NCBI RefSeq assembly: GCF_003574425.1
Contig: NZ_QLIU01000022.1
Coordinates: forward strand, 1 to 64,000
Source: Cysteiniphilum halobium
Lineage (GTDB): Bacteria; Pseudomonadota; Gammaproteobacteria; Francisellales; Francisellaceae
Direction: 5' to 3'
DNA: 64,000 bases
The notes under the pieces were generated by a model. The model was not told the origin of the DNA. It searched no databases and was given only the letters and a program-made list of their open reading frames with translations. The translations under genes and the position numbers were made by a program. Positions within the stretch are counted from its first letter, which is position 1, and every line of letters starts with the position of its first letter. Shown in pieces: positions 28,038 through 36,982 of this stretch.

Positions 28038-28610
28038 TTGATGATAGAATTAAAGATGTATAAAGATGATCTTGAAAAGATGGTTTTGTTATTAAAAGCG
28101 CACAAAGTTTTGGCTTTGCCAACCGAATCTGTGTATGGCTTAAGTACGATACTCGAAGCGGATGCAGTGGCAAAAATTGTGACACTTAAAAAACGTAGTG
28201 CCAATAAAGGGTTTATTGTACTTTCGAGTAATATCGAACATTTGCTGCGTGTTATTGATGTGACAGACTTAACAGATGAGCATCTTGCTAAACTGCAAAA
28301 AACATATGACAGAGCAACTACTTGGGTGGTGCCTGTTAAGCCAGAGTTTCGCTGGTTGACAGGGCCTTTTGAGAGCATTGCTGTGCGCTTAAGTATGCAT
28401 CCTTTATTAAGTGAATTAACAAACATGCTTGATCAAGCAATTGTTTCAACCAGTGCCAATGTATCTAATATGCCTGCGGCAACGTCAGCAGGTGAAGTAT
28501 ACAACTATTTTGATGATAAAGTTGATTATATCTATCCACAAGATGATTTTGTTGCGACTAAACCATCGAAACTGATTGATTTAATAACGGGAGAAATATT
28601 GCGAGAATAA
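28038..28610 (+). CDS. tsaC: Threonylcarbamoyl-AMP synthase (TsaC/YrdC)
   Basis: Makes threonylcarbamoyl-AMP for t6A37 tRNA modification. LALPTESVYGLS is the KxR/T-x-Y-G-type active-site start. LKKRSANKGFIVL, AVRLSMHP and VSTSANVSNMPA are hallmark segments. At 190 residues it is the short TsaC form without the Sua5 extension. Confidence 0.95.
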   Translation: MMIELKMYKDDLEKMVLLLKAHKVLALPTESVYGLSTILEADAVAKIVTLKKRSANKGFIVLSSNIEHLLRVIDVTDLTDEHLAKLQKTYDRATTWVVPVKPEFRWLTGPFESIAVRLSMHPLLSELTNMLDQAIVSTSANVSNMPAATSAGEVYNYFDDKVDYIYPQDDFVATKPSKLIDLITGEILRE

Positions 28611-28644
28611 TCAAATATCATACAGTGACCATGAGCTATTGCCT

Positions 28645-28671
28645 CTCCTTTTGAAGGAGGGAGAGGTCGTG
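28645..28671. repeat. Imperfect hairpin, intergenic
   Basis: CCTCTCCTTTT and GAAGGAGGGAGAGG form an imperfect stem in the 217-base gap after tsaC. This type of CT/GA-rich inverted sequence is common as an intergenic repeat. There is no T-run for a terminator. Confidence 0.35.
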
Positions 28672-28827
28672 CAGCTTAGGCTTTGTGGGATGATTGAAAC
28701 TCCACTTATTTTTCATTCATTACGTATAGAACTCCCGATTTATATGATCAATAAAAAATCCTTAATATCAAGTGGGATTATCTTCTGCTAGATTAGATGT
28801 ATTAACAACGCATCTGGGTTGGTTAGA

Positions 28828-29004
28828 ATGAAAAAGCATATCAAAAAACATAAAGCTTTTTATGTTGCAGCAACCATTGTCATTGCATATTTTGTTATTC
28901 ATTACTTGATTGTATTTATATTGATGGAACACACCATTGCACATAATGTTAATGTGAAAGCTAAATGGCTACAAAAATATGCTGAAATTAAACTTCAGCA
29001 ATAA
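28828..29004 (+). CDS. Small single-pass membrane protein
   Basis: A 58-residue product: a Lys/His-rich start (MKKHIKKHK), one transmembrane segment (about 13-33) and a polar tail KWLQKYAEIKLQQ. The ATG at 28828 is chosen over an upstream TTG; the ribosome site is weak. Function unknown. Confidence 0.55.
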   Translation: MKKHIKKHKAFYVAATIVIAYFVIHYLIVFILMEHTIAHNVNVKAKWLQKYAEIKLQQ

Positions 29005-29085
29005 AAGCTTTGTCGCCATCAAGGGCATAGGATAAACTAATTATCATGCATGATGAGTAGTTTTTTATTCAAAGAAAAGTAATAT

Positions 29086-29592
29086 ATGCCAGTGAAACTA
29101 ACATGGAGGCAACGCTTAAGTTGCTTAATAAAAGGTAAGCTTGAAAATCTTGAAGTTAAGCCAAAGCTTGCAAATCAGCAGGAGATAGAAAAGCCTGATG
29201 AAGTTGGAGATAGTGCTGATTCTGCTAAGCAGTTATTATCTATTTTGCAAAAAAAAGGACGGCTATTAGATTTCCTCGCGCAAAACCTTGATCACTATGA
29301 TAATGAACAGGTGGCAAATGTTGCGCGCGTTGTTCATGACCAGTGCAAAAAAGCGCTTGAATCATATTGCACACTAACACCAATTTATCATGATCAGGAA
29401 AACCATGAGATTACACTTGAGGGGAATTATGACAAATATAGTGTTGAGCTAACAGGGAATGTTGCACATAGTACTCGTTTTAAGGGCAAGTTAATTCATC
29501 AAGGCTGGAAAGTGGAAAAAATGCACTTGCCAAAAGTAGCTAAAGAAGCAAATCTAGATATATTACAGCCAGCCGAAGTGGAGGTGTTATAA
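29086..29592 (+). CDS. DUF2760-like Hsp70-associated protein
   Basis: A 168-residue protein ending one base before an Hsp70 gene. The middle and C-terminal parts (AKQLLSILQKKGRLLDFLAQ, ANVARVVHDQCKKAL, and GKLIHQGWKVEKMHLP near the end) match what I recall of the DUF2760 family, which is regularly encoded beside atypical Hsp70 proteins. Probably cytosolic; the molecular role is not known. Confidence 0.75.
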   Translation: MPVKLTWRQRLSCLIKGKLENLEVKPKLANQQEIEKPDEVGDSADSAKQLLSILQKKGRLLDFLAQNLDHYDNEQVANVARVVHDQCKKALESYCTLTPIYHDQENHEITLEGNYDKYSVELTGNVAHSTRFKGKLIHQGWKVEKMHLPKVAKEANLDILQPAEVEVL

Positions 29593-31377
29593 ATGTCTCA
29601 TCATGCAAAATATTTGATTGGAATCGATTTAGGTACAACAAATTGTGCGGTCACTTACAAGAAAATAGCTGATGACAGTGTGATTAGCTCGTTAGCTATC
29701 CCACAGTTTATGGCAAAGAATCAGTATGAGTCAAAAACCTTAATGCCATCGTTTTTGTATCTGCCTAGTGCATTGGAGCTGAGTCTAGATGATATCGCTT
29801 TACCATGGCAAAGTGAAACCACTATCTTGGTGGGTGAATATGCTAAAACAAAAGCACAAACGACACCAAATAGAGTGATTGCAAGCGTTAAGAGTTGGTT
29901 GTGTCAGGCAACCATCGATAAGCGTAAAGCATTGTTACCCTATCAAGCAGCTGAAGGTGTCGAGCGCATATCGCCACTAGAAGCATATACCCATTATTTT
30001 GAGCATATTAAAAAAACTTGGAATAGTACCTTTCCAGAGGCTCCACTGTTCCAACAAAAAATCATTATTACCATTCCTGCATCGTTTGAGCCTGCAGCCC
30101 GTGATCTTACTGCTGAAGCAGCGCGGCTTTGTGATTTTGAAGAGGTAACTTTACTAGAAGAGCCGCAAGCTTCATTATATGGCTGGATTCATGATCATGA
30201 AAAATGGCGTGATCAACTAAATGCTGACGATGTGATTCTCGTGATTGATGTCGGTGGTGGCACGACAGATTTTTCTTTAATTCGAGTCGAAGATGAAGAA
30301 GGTAATTTAGCTTTACGACGCATTGCAGTGGGTGACCATATCTTGATTGGTGGAGACAATATTGATCTGATGTTAGCGCATACCGTGCAGCAGCAATTAC
30401 TAGATAGTGGTCAGCGTTTAGAACCATGGCAAATGCAGGCTTTAGTGCATAGTTGTAGAAATGCCAAAGAGAAATTATTAAGTGACCATAATTTAAATGA
30501 AATTGCTGTGTCCATTCCTGGACGTTCATCGAATATTTTTGCCAATGCCGTATCCGAAACATTGATGAAAAAAGATGTTGAAAAAATCATGTTGCAAGGC
30601 TTTTTCCCTGAAGTCACTATTGAGGATCATCCACATAATGCACCACGTACCGGTTTAAGTCGTTTTGCTTTAAGTTATACTCAGGAGGCGGCAATTACCA
30701 AGCATCTGGCCTTATTTTTAAGCAAACAAGCAAAGGCAGATGAAAAATTTATTGCACCCACTGCAGTATTATTTAATGGTGGTGTATTTAAGCCACATGT
30801 TTTACGTCGTCAATTAATGCAAATTATTAATAAATGGCTTGCTAAAGAAGGACATCCTTCGGCATATGAACTTGAGCATACCGCGTATGACACTTCAGTT
30901 GCTATTGGTGCTAGTGTGTTTGCTGATGCTTTACAAGGCAATGGTATTCGCATCAAAGGGGGTGCATCGCATTCATTCTATATTGGTATTGAGTCACCAA
31001 TGCCTGCAATACCAGGGTTTCAACCGCAGATTGAGGCGCTTTGTATCGCAGTACAGGGTATGGAGGCGGAAGAGGAGCTGGTGTACGAGGCAGAAACTTT
31101 CTCACTGATTGTTGGCGAACCTGTTGAGTTTAGGTTCTTTGCTGCTAACCACCGTGCGGATGATCGTTTAGGCGATATCTTTACCGATTGGGAGCAGGCT
31201 GGGTTGATAGAGTTATCTCCGCTGCGTTTGACCTTGTCTGCAGATAACTATGCCAATGGCACTTCAGTTCCCGTCCATATCAGTGCGATGCACACTGAAA
31301 TTGGTACATTGGAGCTAACTGCCAAAGCCTTAGAGAATAATGATCAATGGAAGATCGCATTTGAAACGATTCGATAA
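29593..31377 (+). CDS. Atypical Hsp70-family chaperone
   Basis: A 594-residue Hsp70-like ATPase. Phosphate loops are IGIDLGTTNCAVTY at the N terminus and VIDVGGGTTDFSLI near residue 218. Adenosine motif FNGGVFKPHVLRRQL sits near 396. It is shorter than DnaK (about 640) and the C-terminal region is not a standard substrate-binding domain. It starts one base after the DUF2760 gene. In other genomes this pair comes with a third, larger Hsp70 gene; none follows here. Confidence 0.9.
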   Translation: MSHHAKYLIGIDLGTTNCAVTYKKIADDSVISSLAIPQFMAKNQYESKTLMPSFLYLPSALELSLDDIALPWQSETTILVGEYAKTKAQTTPNRVIASVKSWLCQATIDKRKALLPYQAAEGVERISPLEAYTHYFEHIKKTWNSTFPEAPLFQQKIIITIPASFEPAARDLTAEAARLCDFEEVTLLEEPQASLYGWIHDHEKWRDQLNADDVILVIDVGGGTTDFSLIRVEDEEGNLALRRIAVGDHILIGGDNIDLMLAHTVQQQLLDSGQRLEPWQMQALVHSCRNAKEKLLSDHNLNEIAVSIPGRSSNIFANAVSETLMKKDVEKIMLQGFFPEVTIEDHPHNAPRTGLSRFALSYTQEAAITKHLALFLSKQAKADEKFIAPTAVLFNGGVFKPHVLRRQLMQIINKWLAKEGHPSAYELEHTAYDTSVAIGASVFADALQGNGIRIKGGASHSFYIGIESPMPAIPGFQPQIEALCIAVQGMEAEEELVYEAETFSLIVGEPVEFRFFAANHRADDRLGDIFTDWEQAGLIELSPLRLTLSADNYANGTSVPVHISAMHTEIGTLELTAKALENNDQWKIAFETIR

Positions 31378-31595
31378 TTCTACAGTTATTAAAAGTTTAG
31401 GCTGATATCACGCCTGCACTTACTATTTTTGCAAAGGATTTACTACCTTTGGCTTTGTTTCTTTTGTCTTTGTAAATGCAGTTGTTAATTTGGGGTTAAC
31501 ATTGATTCAGATGTGTTTACAAATGCTAAGAAATACTGCCATATGTTAAGGTGCTTAGATATAATAGTTATCGTAAATATCATAAGGATAGATTT

Positions 31596-32957
31596 ATGCA
31601 AATATATGATGTCGTTATTGTGGGTGCGGGTGTTGCAGGGCTTGCTGCTGCTAATAATCTTATGCTAAACGGTTTTGATGTATTGGTGCTTGAGGCACGT
31701 GATCGTGTGGGTGGGCGAGTGCATAGTCAGTGCTTTGCTGACGCGGTGGTTGATCTTGGTGCATCATGGATCCATGGTGTGCAGGAAAACCCAATTACAC
31801 GCTTAGCCAAAAAGCATAATATTAGCACATGGCGTTCGCAAATGTGTGGTCCATCTCCTGATAATATTGTGCATCGTGAGATGTATGATCAGGAATTTAA
31901 GTTATTAAGTCACGAACAAAAACTTAAAATCGCCAACTGGATGGCTGACTTTCTTGATTATCTTGAAGCAGTACAAATCGATGAGGAAAGTCACCTAAGA
32001 TCTATCGCTGATATTAAACAAAAATTTATTATTGACAATCAGATTGCTAAAGAAGATGTGCTGTATATTGACTATATTGCCGATACATTGTTTTTATACG
32101 AATATGCGATTGAAGCCAAAGAACTCTCTGCTGAAAGCCATCATGCAGATATTGATTTTGCAGGAAGTGATCGATTATTTCCAGAAGGTTATGCGCAAAT
32201 TGCTGATCTATTGGCAAAAAATTTGGAAATTCATTTAAATGAACCAGTGCAAAATATTGATTATAGTGGCGATCTGGTACAGATATCAACGGAGACAAAA
32301 CAGTATCAGGCAACGTATGTTTTGGTCAGTGTGTCTTTGGGGGTGCTAAAGCATGCCGATATTGGCTTTAATCCCTATTTACCACAAGCCAAGCGCAAAT
32401 CTATTCAGCAGCTTGAAATGGGTGTGTTAAATAAAATTTATCTGGAGTTTGATGAGGTGTTTTGGGATAAAGAAGCACAAAGTATTGCTTGTTTATCGCC
32501 TGAGCATCGTATTGCGCGCGAGATGATGAACTTCTACCCATTGACCAAAAAGCCAATCCTGATGGCATTTACCGCAGGTGTTGTTGGTAAGCAACTTGAG
32601 CAATTAAGTGATCGCGAGTTGTTGGCGCTTATTATAGATTCACTAAAACATATGTATGGTGAAAACTTACCAAAGCTCAAAAGTCATTGCATTACCCGCT
32701 GGGCAAGTGATGAATATAGTTATGGCTCTTATTCTTATTTACCGGTTGGTGTTAAGGCAAAACGCCGGCAAAGACTAGGTAAACCGGTTGATAATAAGCT
32801 GTTTTTTGCTGGTGAGGCAACGTCATTTTATTTTCCATCGACCGTGCATGGTGCATTTTTAAGCGGTGTACGCTCGGCATATCATATTCTACAAATTGAT
32901 CTATTGACTGAGGATGTGCGCAAACGCACAGCCATTGTTGAGGATCCATATTTATAG
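31596..32957 (+). CDS. Flavin-containing amine oxidase
   Basis: FAD enzyme of the monoamine/polyamine oxidase family, 453 residues. The dinucleotide fold begins VVIVGAGVAGLAAANNL; then EARDRVGGRVHS, GASWIHG, and the C-terminal FAD motif FFAGEATSFYFPSTVHGAFL. The ATG at 31596 has AAGGAT 7 bases upstream and starts at the usual family position; a GTG 45 bases earlier is rejected. The substrate may be a polyamine, but this cannot be told from sequence. Confidence 0.92.
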   Translation: MQIYDVVIVGAGVAGLAAANNLMLNGFDVLVLEARDRVGGRVHSQCFADAVVDLGASWIHGVQENPITRLAKKHNISTWRSQMCGPSPDNIVHREMYDQEFKLLSHEQKLKIANWMADFLDYLEAVQIDEESHLRSIADIKQKFIIDNQIAKEDVLYIDYIADTLFLYEYAIEAKELSAESHHADIDFAGSDRLFPEGYAQIADLLAKNLEIHLNEPVQNIDYSGDLVQISTETKQYQATYVLVSVSLGVLKHADIGFNPYLPQAKRKSIQQLEMGVLNKIYLEFDEVFWDKEAQSIACLSPEHRIAREMMNFYPLTKKPILMAFTAGVVGKQLEQLSDRELLALIIDSLKHMYGENLPKLKSHCITRWASDEYSYGSYSYLPVGVKAKRRQRLGKPVDNKLFFAGEATSFYFPSTVHGAFLSGVRSAYHILQIDLLTEDVRKRTAIVEDPYL

Positions 32958-32999
32958 TAATGATGCGCATTTCGCTGAAGTTTGTCAAAATGCAATAAT

Positions 33000-33024
33000 G
33001 GCTTCGACTTATGCTCAGCCAACG
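33000..33024. repeat. Single-arm copy of dispersed palindromic element
   Basis: GGCTTCGACTTATGCTCAGC continuing CAACG matches the right arm and flank of the element in the ligase gene (11359 onward), with one change. It lies between the amine oxidase and acetyltransferase genes. Confidence 0.75.
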
Positions 33025-33111
33025 TCCATTTTAAGTTACTGGAGTTGCGCATTTTAGAAAAAATCTGTAAGTCCAGTAAGTTATATTTACAACACATATA
33101 GTGAGTAAAAA

Positions 33112-33708
33112 ATGAGAGAGATTAGAACATTAGCAAATGACTTAGTGCGCTTGGAGCGGTTATCTCTTTCACATTTAGAAGGTTTAGAACAGGCGACTCA
33201 AGATGGCAATTTATGGGAGCTGTGGTTTACGATCGTGCCTATGCCTGAAGATATGAAGAAAGATATTGAGCGCAGACTAAAGCTGTATCAACAAGGCAGT
33301 ATGCTGCCCTATACGGTCATTTGTCAGAAAAGTGGCAAAATTTTGGGCATGACGAGTTATATGAACATCGATCATGAGCAAAATCGTCTGGAAATTGGTA
33401 GCACATGGTATGCCAAATCCGTGCAGGGTACGGCTGTTAATGTCGCATGTAAGCTGCTTCTTTTGGAGCATGCGTTTGAGGTTTTTAAGTGTGTTGCTGT
33501 TGAATTTAGAACGCATCATCTAAATTTTGCATCACAACGTGCTATAGAGTCCATCGGTGCTAAATTAGATGGCATTTTGCGCAATCATCGCAAGATGAAC
33601 AACGGTACATTACGTGATACTTGTGTTTATAGCATTATCAATTCTGAATGGAAAACCATTAAAGCGCATTTGAGCTATAAGTTAATGACAAAACAGCAAA
33701 AACAATGA
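33112..33708 (+). CDS. GNAT N-acetyltransferase (RimJ/RimL-like)
   Basis: A 198-residue acetyltransferase. LVRLERLSLSHLEGL opens it as in RimJ/RimL-type proteins. IGSTWYAKSVQGTAVNVACKL is the beta4 to acetyl-CoA loop region and VEFRTHHLNFASQRAIESIG is the conserved NxxSxRAIEKxG segment. The substrate is unknown; many relatives acetylate protein N termini or small molecules. Confidence 0.88.
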   Translation: MREIRTLANDLVRLERLSLSHLEGLEQATQDGNLWELWFTIVPMPEDMKKDIERRLKLYQQGSMLPYTVICQKSGKILGMTSYMNIDHEQNRLEIGSTWYAKSVQGTAVNVACKLLLLEHAFEVFKCVAVEFRTHHLNFASQRAIESIGAKLDGILRNHRKMNNGTLRDTCVYSIINSEWKTIKAHLSYKLMTKQQKQ

Positions 33709-33723
33709 TTATTGAGTTTTATT

Positions 33724-34183
33724 ATGACTAAAAGTGTATTATTTTTAGATAAATATTATAAAAATTAAAAAAATACTTGACCTGTATTGCAGTGCTTGGG
33801 CTAATGTATTATGCGTTGATTGGTATGCATCAAAGCTTTATAAATGAATCATCCGTTGCTGCAATATCGCTAGATCCAAGCCATCTGCCTTATTACAATT
33901 GCGTACCGTTATGCGCTTACTCATTGGGATGGTATGGTCGTTTGCTTTTGCCTTGATCGTTGGTTATGTATGTGCTAAGAACAAGCATATTGCACGTATT
34001 TTGTTGCCGAATTTCACCAAAACGCACCAAAATGTTGCAACCTATCATTCAGGTTATGGCAGCAATTCCACAACCGATCTTCTTCCCAATTGTGGTAATT
34101 TTACTCATGTTTGGTGGTGGTAGTTTAAGCATTTGGGCGATTCCATTGATTATGACGGGCACCTCCTAGTATGTATTGTTTAA
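33724..34183 (+). pseudogene. Decayed ABC transporter permease (SsuC/TauC type)
   Basis: Fragments of one permease lie in successive frames. MTKSVLFLDKYYKN ends in a stop. LTCIAVLGLMYYALIG continues with SLDPSHLPYY. RTVMRLLIGMVWSFAFALIV and GYVCAKNKHIARILLP come next. MLQPIIQVMAAIPQPIFFPI, VVILLMFGGG, IWAIPLIMTGTS, a stop, then YVLFNVIAGAS follow. At least three frameshifts or stops are needed. Intact relatives import nitrate, sulfonate or taurine. Confidence 0.8.
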
Positions 34184-34921
34184 TGTGATTGCTGGCGCGT
34201 CAACTTTAAATTACATAAACATGAAATTGTTGCCATCTTAGGTAAATCAGGTGCTGGTAAATCAAGCTTCTTACGCATTGCTGCAGGACTTTTACATCCA
34301 AACTATGGTTCTGTGCTTTACAAAGATAAGCCTGTGATTAAGCCACTTGATACTATGAGTATGGTGTTTCAAAACTTTGCATTACTGCCATGGTTGAACG
34401 TGGTTGACAATATTCTATTTGGCAGTGATGCATTGGGTATATCGCGTAAAATAAGTGAGCCAAAAGCGCATGAGCTTATTCAAAAAATCTCACTACAAGG
34501 TTTTGAAAAAGCTTACGTAAACGAGCTCTCTGGAGGCATGAAACAACGTGTTGGCTTTGCGCGAGCGTTAATGGTCGAGCCTGAGATTTTATTTTTAGAT
34601 GAGCCGTTTTCGTCGCTTGATATTAGCACGGCAAATACCTTGCGTAGCAATATATTAAACCTATGGCTTAATAAGCAAATTCCAACGAAGTCAATGGTAC
34701 TGGTAACCCATAGTGTCGAAGAAGCTGTGATGATGGCTGATCGCGTTATTATCTTTGATAATCATCCGGGTAAAATCGCCTATGAGCATGCGTTAAATAT
34801 CCCGCGCTTACGAGGTAAGCGCGTGCCAGAGGTGTTAAAGCATATCAATTTTTTAGAGCAAAAGCTGCATAGTGTAAATGTGGGCAAAAAAGAAGATACG
34901 GTTTTAACGATTCAGGTGTAA
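34184..34921 (+). pseudogene. ABC ATPase (SsuB/TauB type), fused to permease remnant
   Basis: A complete ATPase core is open: ILGKSGAGKSSFLRI (Walker A), MVFQNFALLPWLNVVDN, LSGGMKQRVGFARAL, LFLDEPFSSLD and VTHSVEEAVMMADRV. The frame opens at 34184 inside permease sequence with no good start before Walker A; the first usable in-frame start (GTG at 34313) is downstream of it. The normal ATPase N terminus and the end of the permease are missing, suggesting a deletion that joined the two genes. The product is probably not functional. Confidence 0.75.
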
Positions 34922-34951
34922 GATAGTGATAGTTTGTAGTGAATATATATC

Positions 34952-36046
34952 TTATACCTGTAAACAAACAACGCCATTGCGCCCTGCAGCTTTCACCTGA
35001 TAAAGTGCTTCATCTGCTTTATTTAAGGTGGTTTCAAAGTTATTTGATTCCAGAGAGTAGTATAAGTTACTAGCAATGCCAATGCTAATTGTAACTTGAA
35101 TTGAACCAACTTGAGGGATGTCTTGGCGTACTTTAGCATTAAGTCTTTGGCCGATTTCTTGTGCTTGTGGTAGTGTGGTGTTTGGCAAAAGAATCACGTA
35201 TTCGTCACCACCAAAGCGCGATACGATATCACCCTTTCGTGTATGCTGCTTTAAAATATTTGCTACATCCTGGATGACTTTGTCACCCATTGCATGTCCA
35301 TGTTTATCGTTGATTTTTTTGAACTTATCAATATCGATAAACATCACACTATAAGGTGCTCCATCATGCGTAAATTGTTTGAAATCTTTGATGCTATCAT
35401 GGAAAGCACTGCGATTGAGTAAATTGGTTAACTTGTCGGTAGTCGCCAGGATTTCTAGTTGTTTCTCGCTATACTCTAGGTCGGATAAAATAACTGATAT
35501 GGTTGTGGCGATGACAATTGTGATGGTCATTAGAATAAATACATTTGTTGTTTTTTGATCTCTCAGTGGCAGCTCAATCAAATAGTTATAGTTTGGATAT
35601 GTCACGCAAAAAATCATTAAAGCGACGGAGGTTAGGGATAAAAACCATTTGGTTTTGTGTTGATTGACCTCAAAAATCATGTTGCTAAAGGGAGGTACTG
35701 CCATAAAAAAAAGATAATTTAATAGCTCTGGTTGATACAAAAAATAAGTAAAAATAAAGGTATTGATAATAAATAAAACACCAAGCGTGAATTTTGCCAG
35801 ATAGTAATGGCGGTACTTCAATAAAATAAGCGGTATGCAATATGATAAGACTGCACAATAACTATAAACTCCACCATAAATTTCTTTTTCGGTAACAAAA
35901 TGCAAAACACCAAACACTGAGTTGCCAATAATAACTAATGCCAGACTAATGAGTGTGACATGGATACGATGCCAGTAGGATGATCTGGAGTTTTTGATGT
36001 TAAATTTATTGTTTAACCATATTTTTGCTTGTCTCATCACCAACAT
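34952..36046 (-). CDS. Membrane-bound diguanylate cyclase (GGDEF)
   Basis: Makes cyclic di-GMP from GTP. Six or so transmembrane helices (residues about 28-190) form the sensor part. A GGDEF domain has MFIDIDKFKKIND and an intact active site GGDEY at 279-283. An inhibitory-site RxxD (270-273) lies five residues upstream of it. 364 residues. No EAL or PilZ protein is adjacent. Confidence 0.93.
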   Translation of the reverse strand: MLVMRQAKIWLNNKFNIKNSRSSYWHRIHVTLISLALVIIGNSVFGVLHFVTEKEIYGGVYSYCAVLSYCIPLILLKYRHYYLAKFTLGVLFIINTFIFTYFLYQPELLNYLFFMAVPPFSNMIFEVNQHKTKWFLSLTSVALMIFCVTYPNYNYLIELPLRDQKTTNVFILMTITIVIATTISVILSDLEYSEKQLEILATTDKLTNLLNRSAFHDSIKDFKQFTHDGAPYSVMFIDIDKFKKINDKHGHAMGDKVIQDVANILKQHTRKGDIVSRFGGDEYVILLPNTTLPQAQEIGQRLNAKVRQDIPQVGSIQVTISIGIASNLYYSLESNNFETTLNKADEALYQVKAAGRNGVVCLQV

Positions 36047-36233
36047 CCATTTGATAATTGTTTATAGTTTTATACCCATCGCAAACTGTGTAACAACTCA
36101 AACATCATAAAATGATTTGCAATCGGTATGCTGTGGCTTAAAGTAGCTCTAATTATAGATGAAATTTGATAAAAGAGTATGAAGTCAGTATCTAATAATC
36201 GATGTTTGAATACTATAAAATAGTTTGTGATTG

Positions 36234-36350
36234 GTGAAGTTACTCAAGAACCTGTTGTTGCTGACGATTATTATTGGATCTTTTGTCATGAGTGTTGCAT
36301 CAGCAAATGATACAAAATAACGTATTGATGGCTATGATATGACTGTTTAG
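36234..36350 (+). pseudogene. Remnant of a secreted protein gene
   Basis: A GTG-started frame gives a good signal peptide (VKLLKNLLLLTIIIGSFVMS then VASANDTK), a TAA at 36318-36320, nine more codons (RIDGYDMTV) and TAG. The signal-peptide look followed by a stop suggests a degraded gene. The rest of the 36047-36403 gap shows nothing. Confidence 0.35.
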
Positions 36351-36403
36351 AATTAATAACTTAAGCTAAACTAAAGTCCTTATGTCCGACTAGGAACCTG
36401 ACA

Positions 36404-36826
36404 ATGAAAACACTTAATCAATGGCTTGATGAATATGCTCAAAGCCATCAAAACAAAATCAATAAAACGATTCACTATATTTTTGTGCCACTGATTATGT
36501 TTAGCCTTATCGGTATTTTGTTGAGCATTTCTGTTTGGCTTATGTGGGTTGTTGTGATTATTAGCTTGATTTTTTATGCGAAATTATCATTAAAACTTAG
36601 TCTGTATATGCTTGTTATTACACTTATCATGATTGTTATTCTTTATCAACTGCCACACCTTTTCTGGGTGAGTTTTGCCATATTTATTATTGGCTGGATT
36701 TTTCAATTTATTGGACACAAACTTGAGGGTAAAAAACCATCTTTTTTCAAAGATTTGCAGTTTTTGCTTATTTCACCTTTATGGGTTTTGAATCACATTC
36801 TTAGCAAATGTAATCATAATAAATAG
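36404..36826 (+). CDS. Mpo1-like (DUF962) membrane protein
   Basis: A 140-residue protein with four predicted membrane helices. The N-terminal WLDEYAQSHQNKINKTIHYIFVP and late GWIFQFIGHKLEGKKPSFF carry the conserved histidines of the Mpo1/YGL010w family. Yeast Mpo1 is an Fe(II)-dependent dioxygenase for alpha-oxidation of 2-hydroxy fatty acids; the bacterial substrate is unknown. Confidence 0.88.
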   Translation: MKTLNQWLDEYAQSHQNKINKTIHYIFVPLIMFSLIGILLSISVWLMWVVVIISLIFYAKLSLKLSLYMLVITLIMIVILYQLPHLFWVSFAIFIIGWIFQFIGHKLEGKKPSFFKDLQFLLISPLWVLNHILSKCNHNK

Positions 36827-36982
36827 TGAAGTACTCTCTATGGCGTTTACGGCGGTATGAGGTGGTTGTCTGGTGGTTGCTATTTGTTTGTTTTTGACAC
36901 TCTTTTGAAAGCTAGAGCCAAATATGTTAGGGTAAAAAAGGATTAATATAGAGGAGATTGAAAATTAATATAGGAGGAGTTT

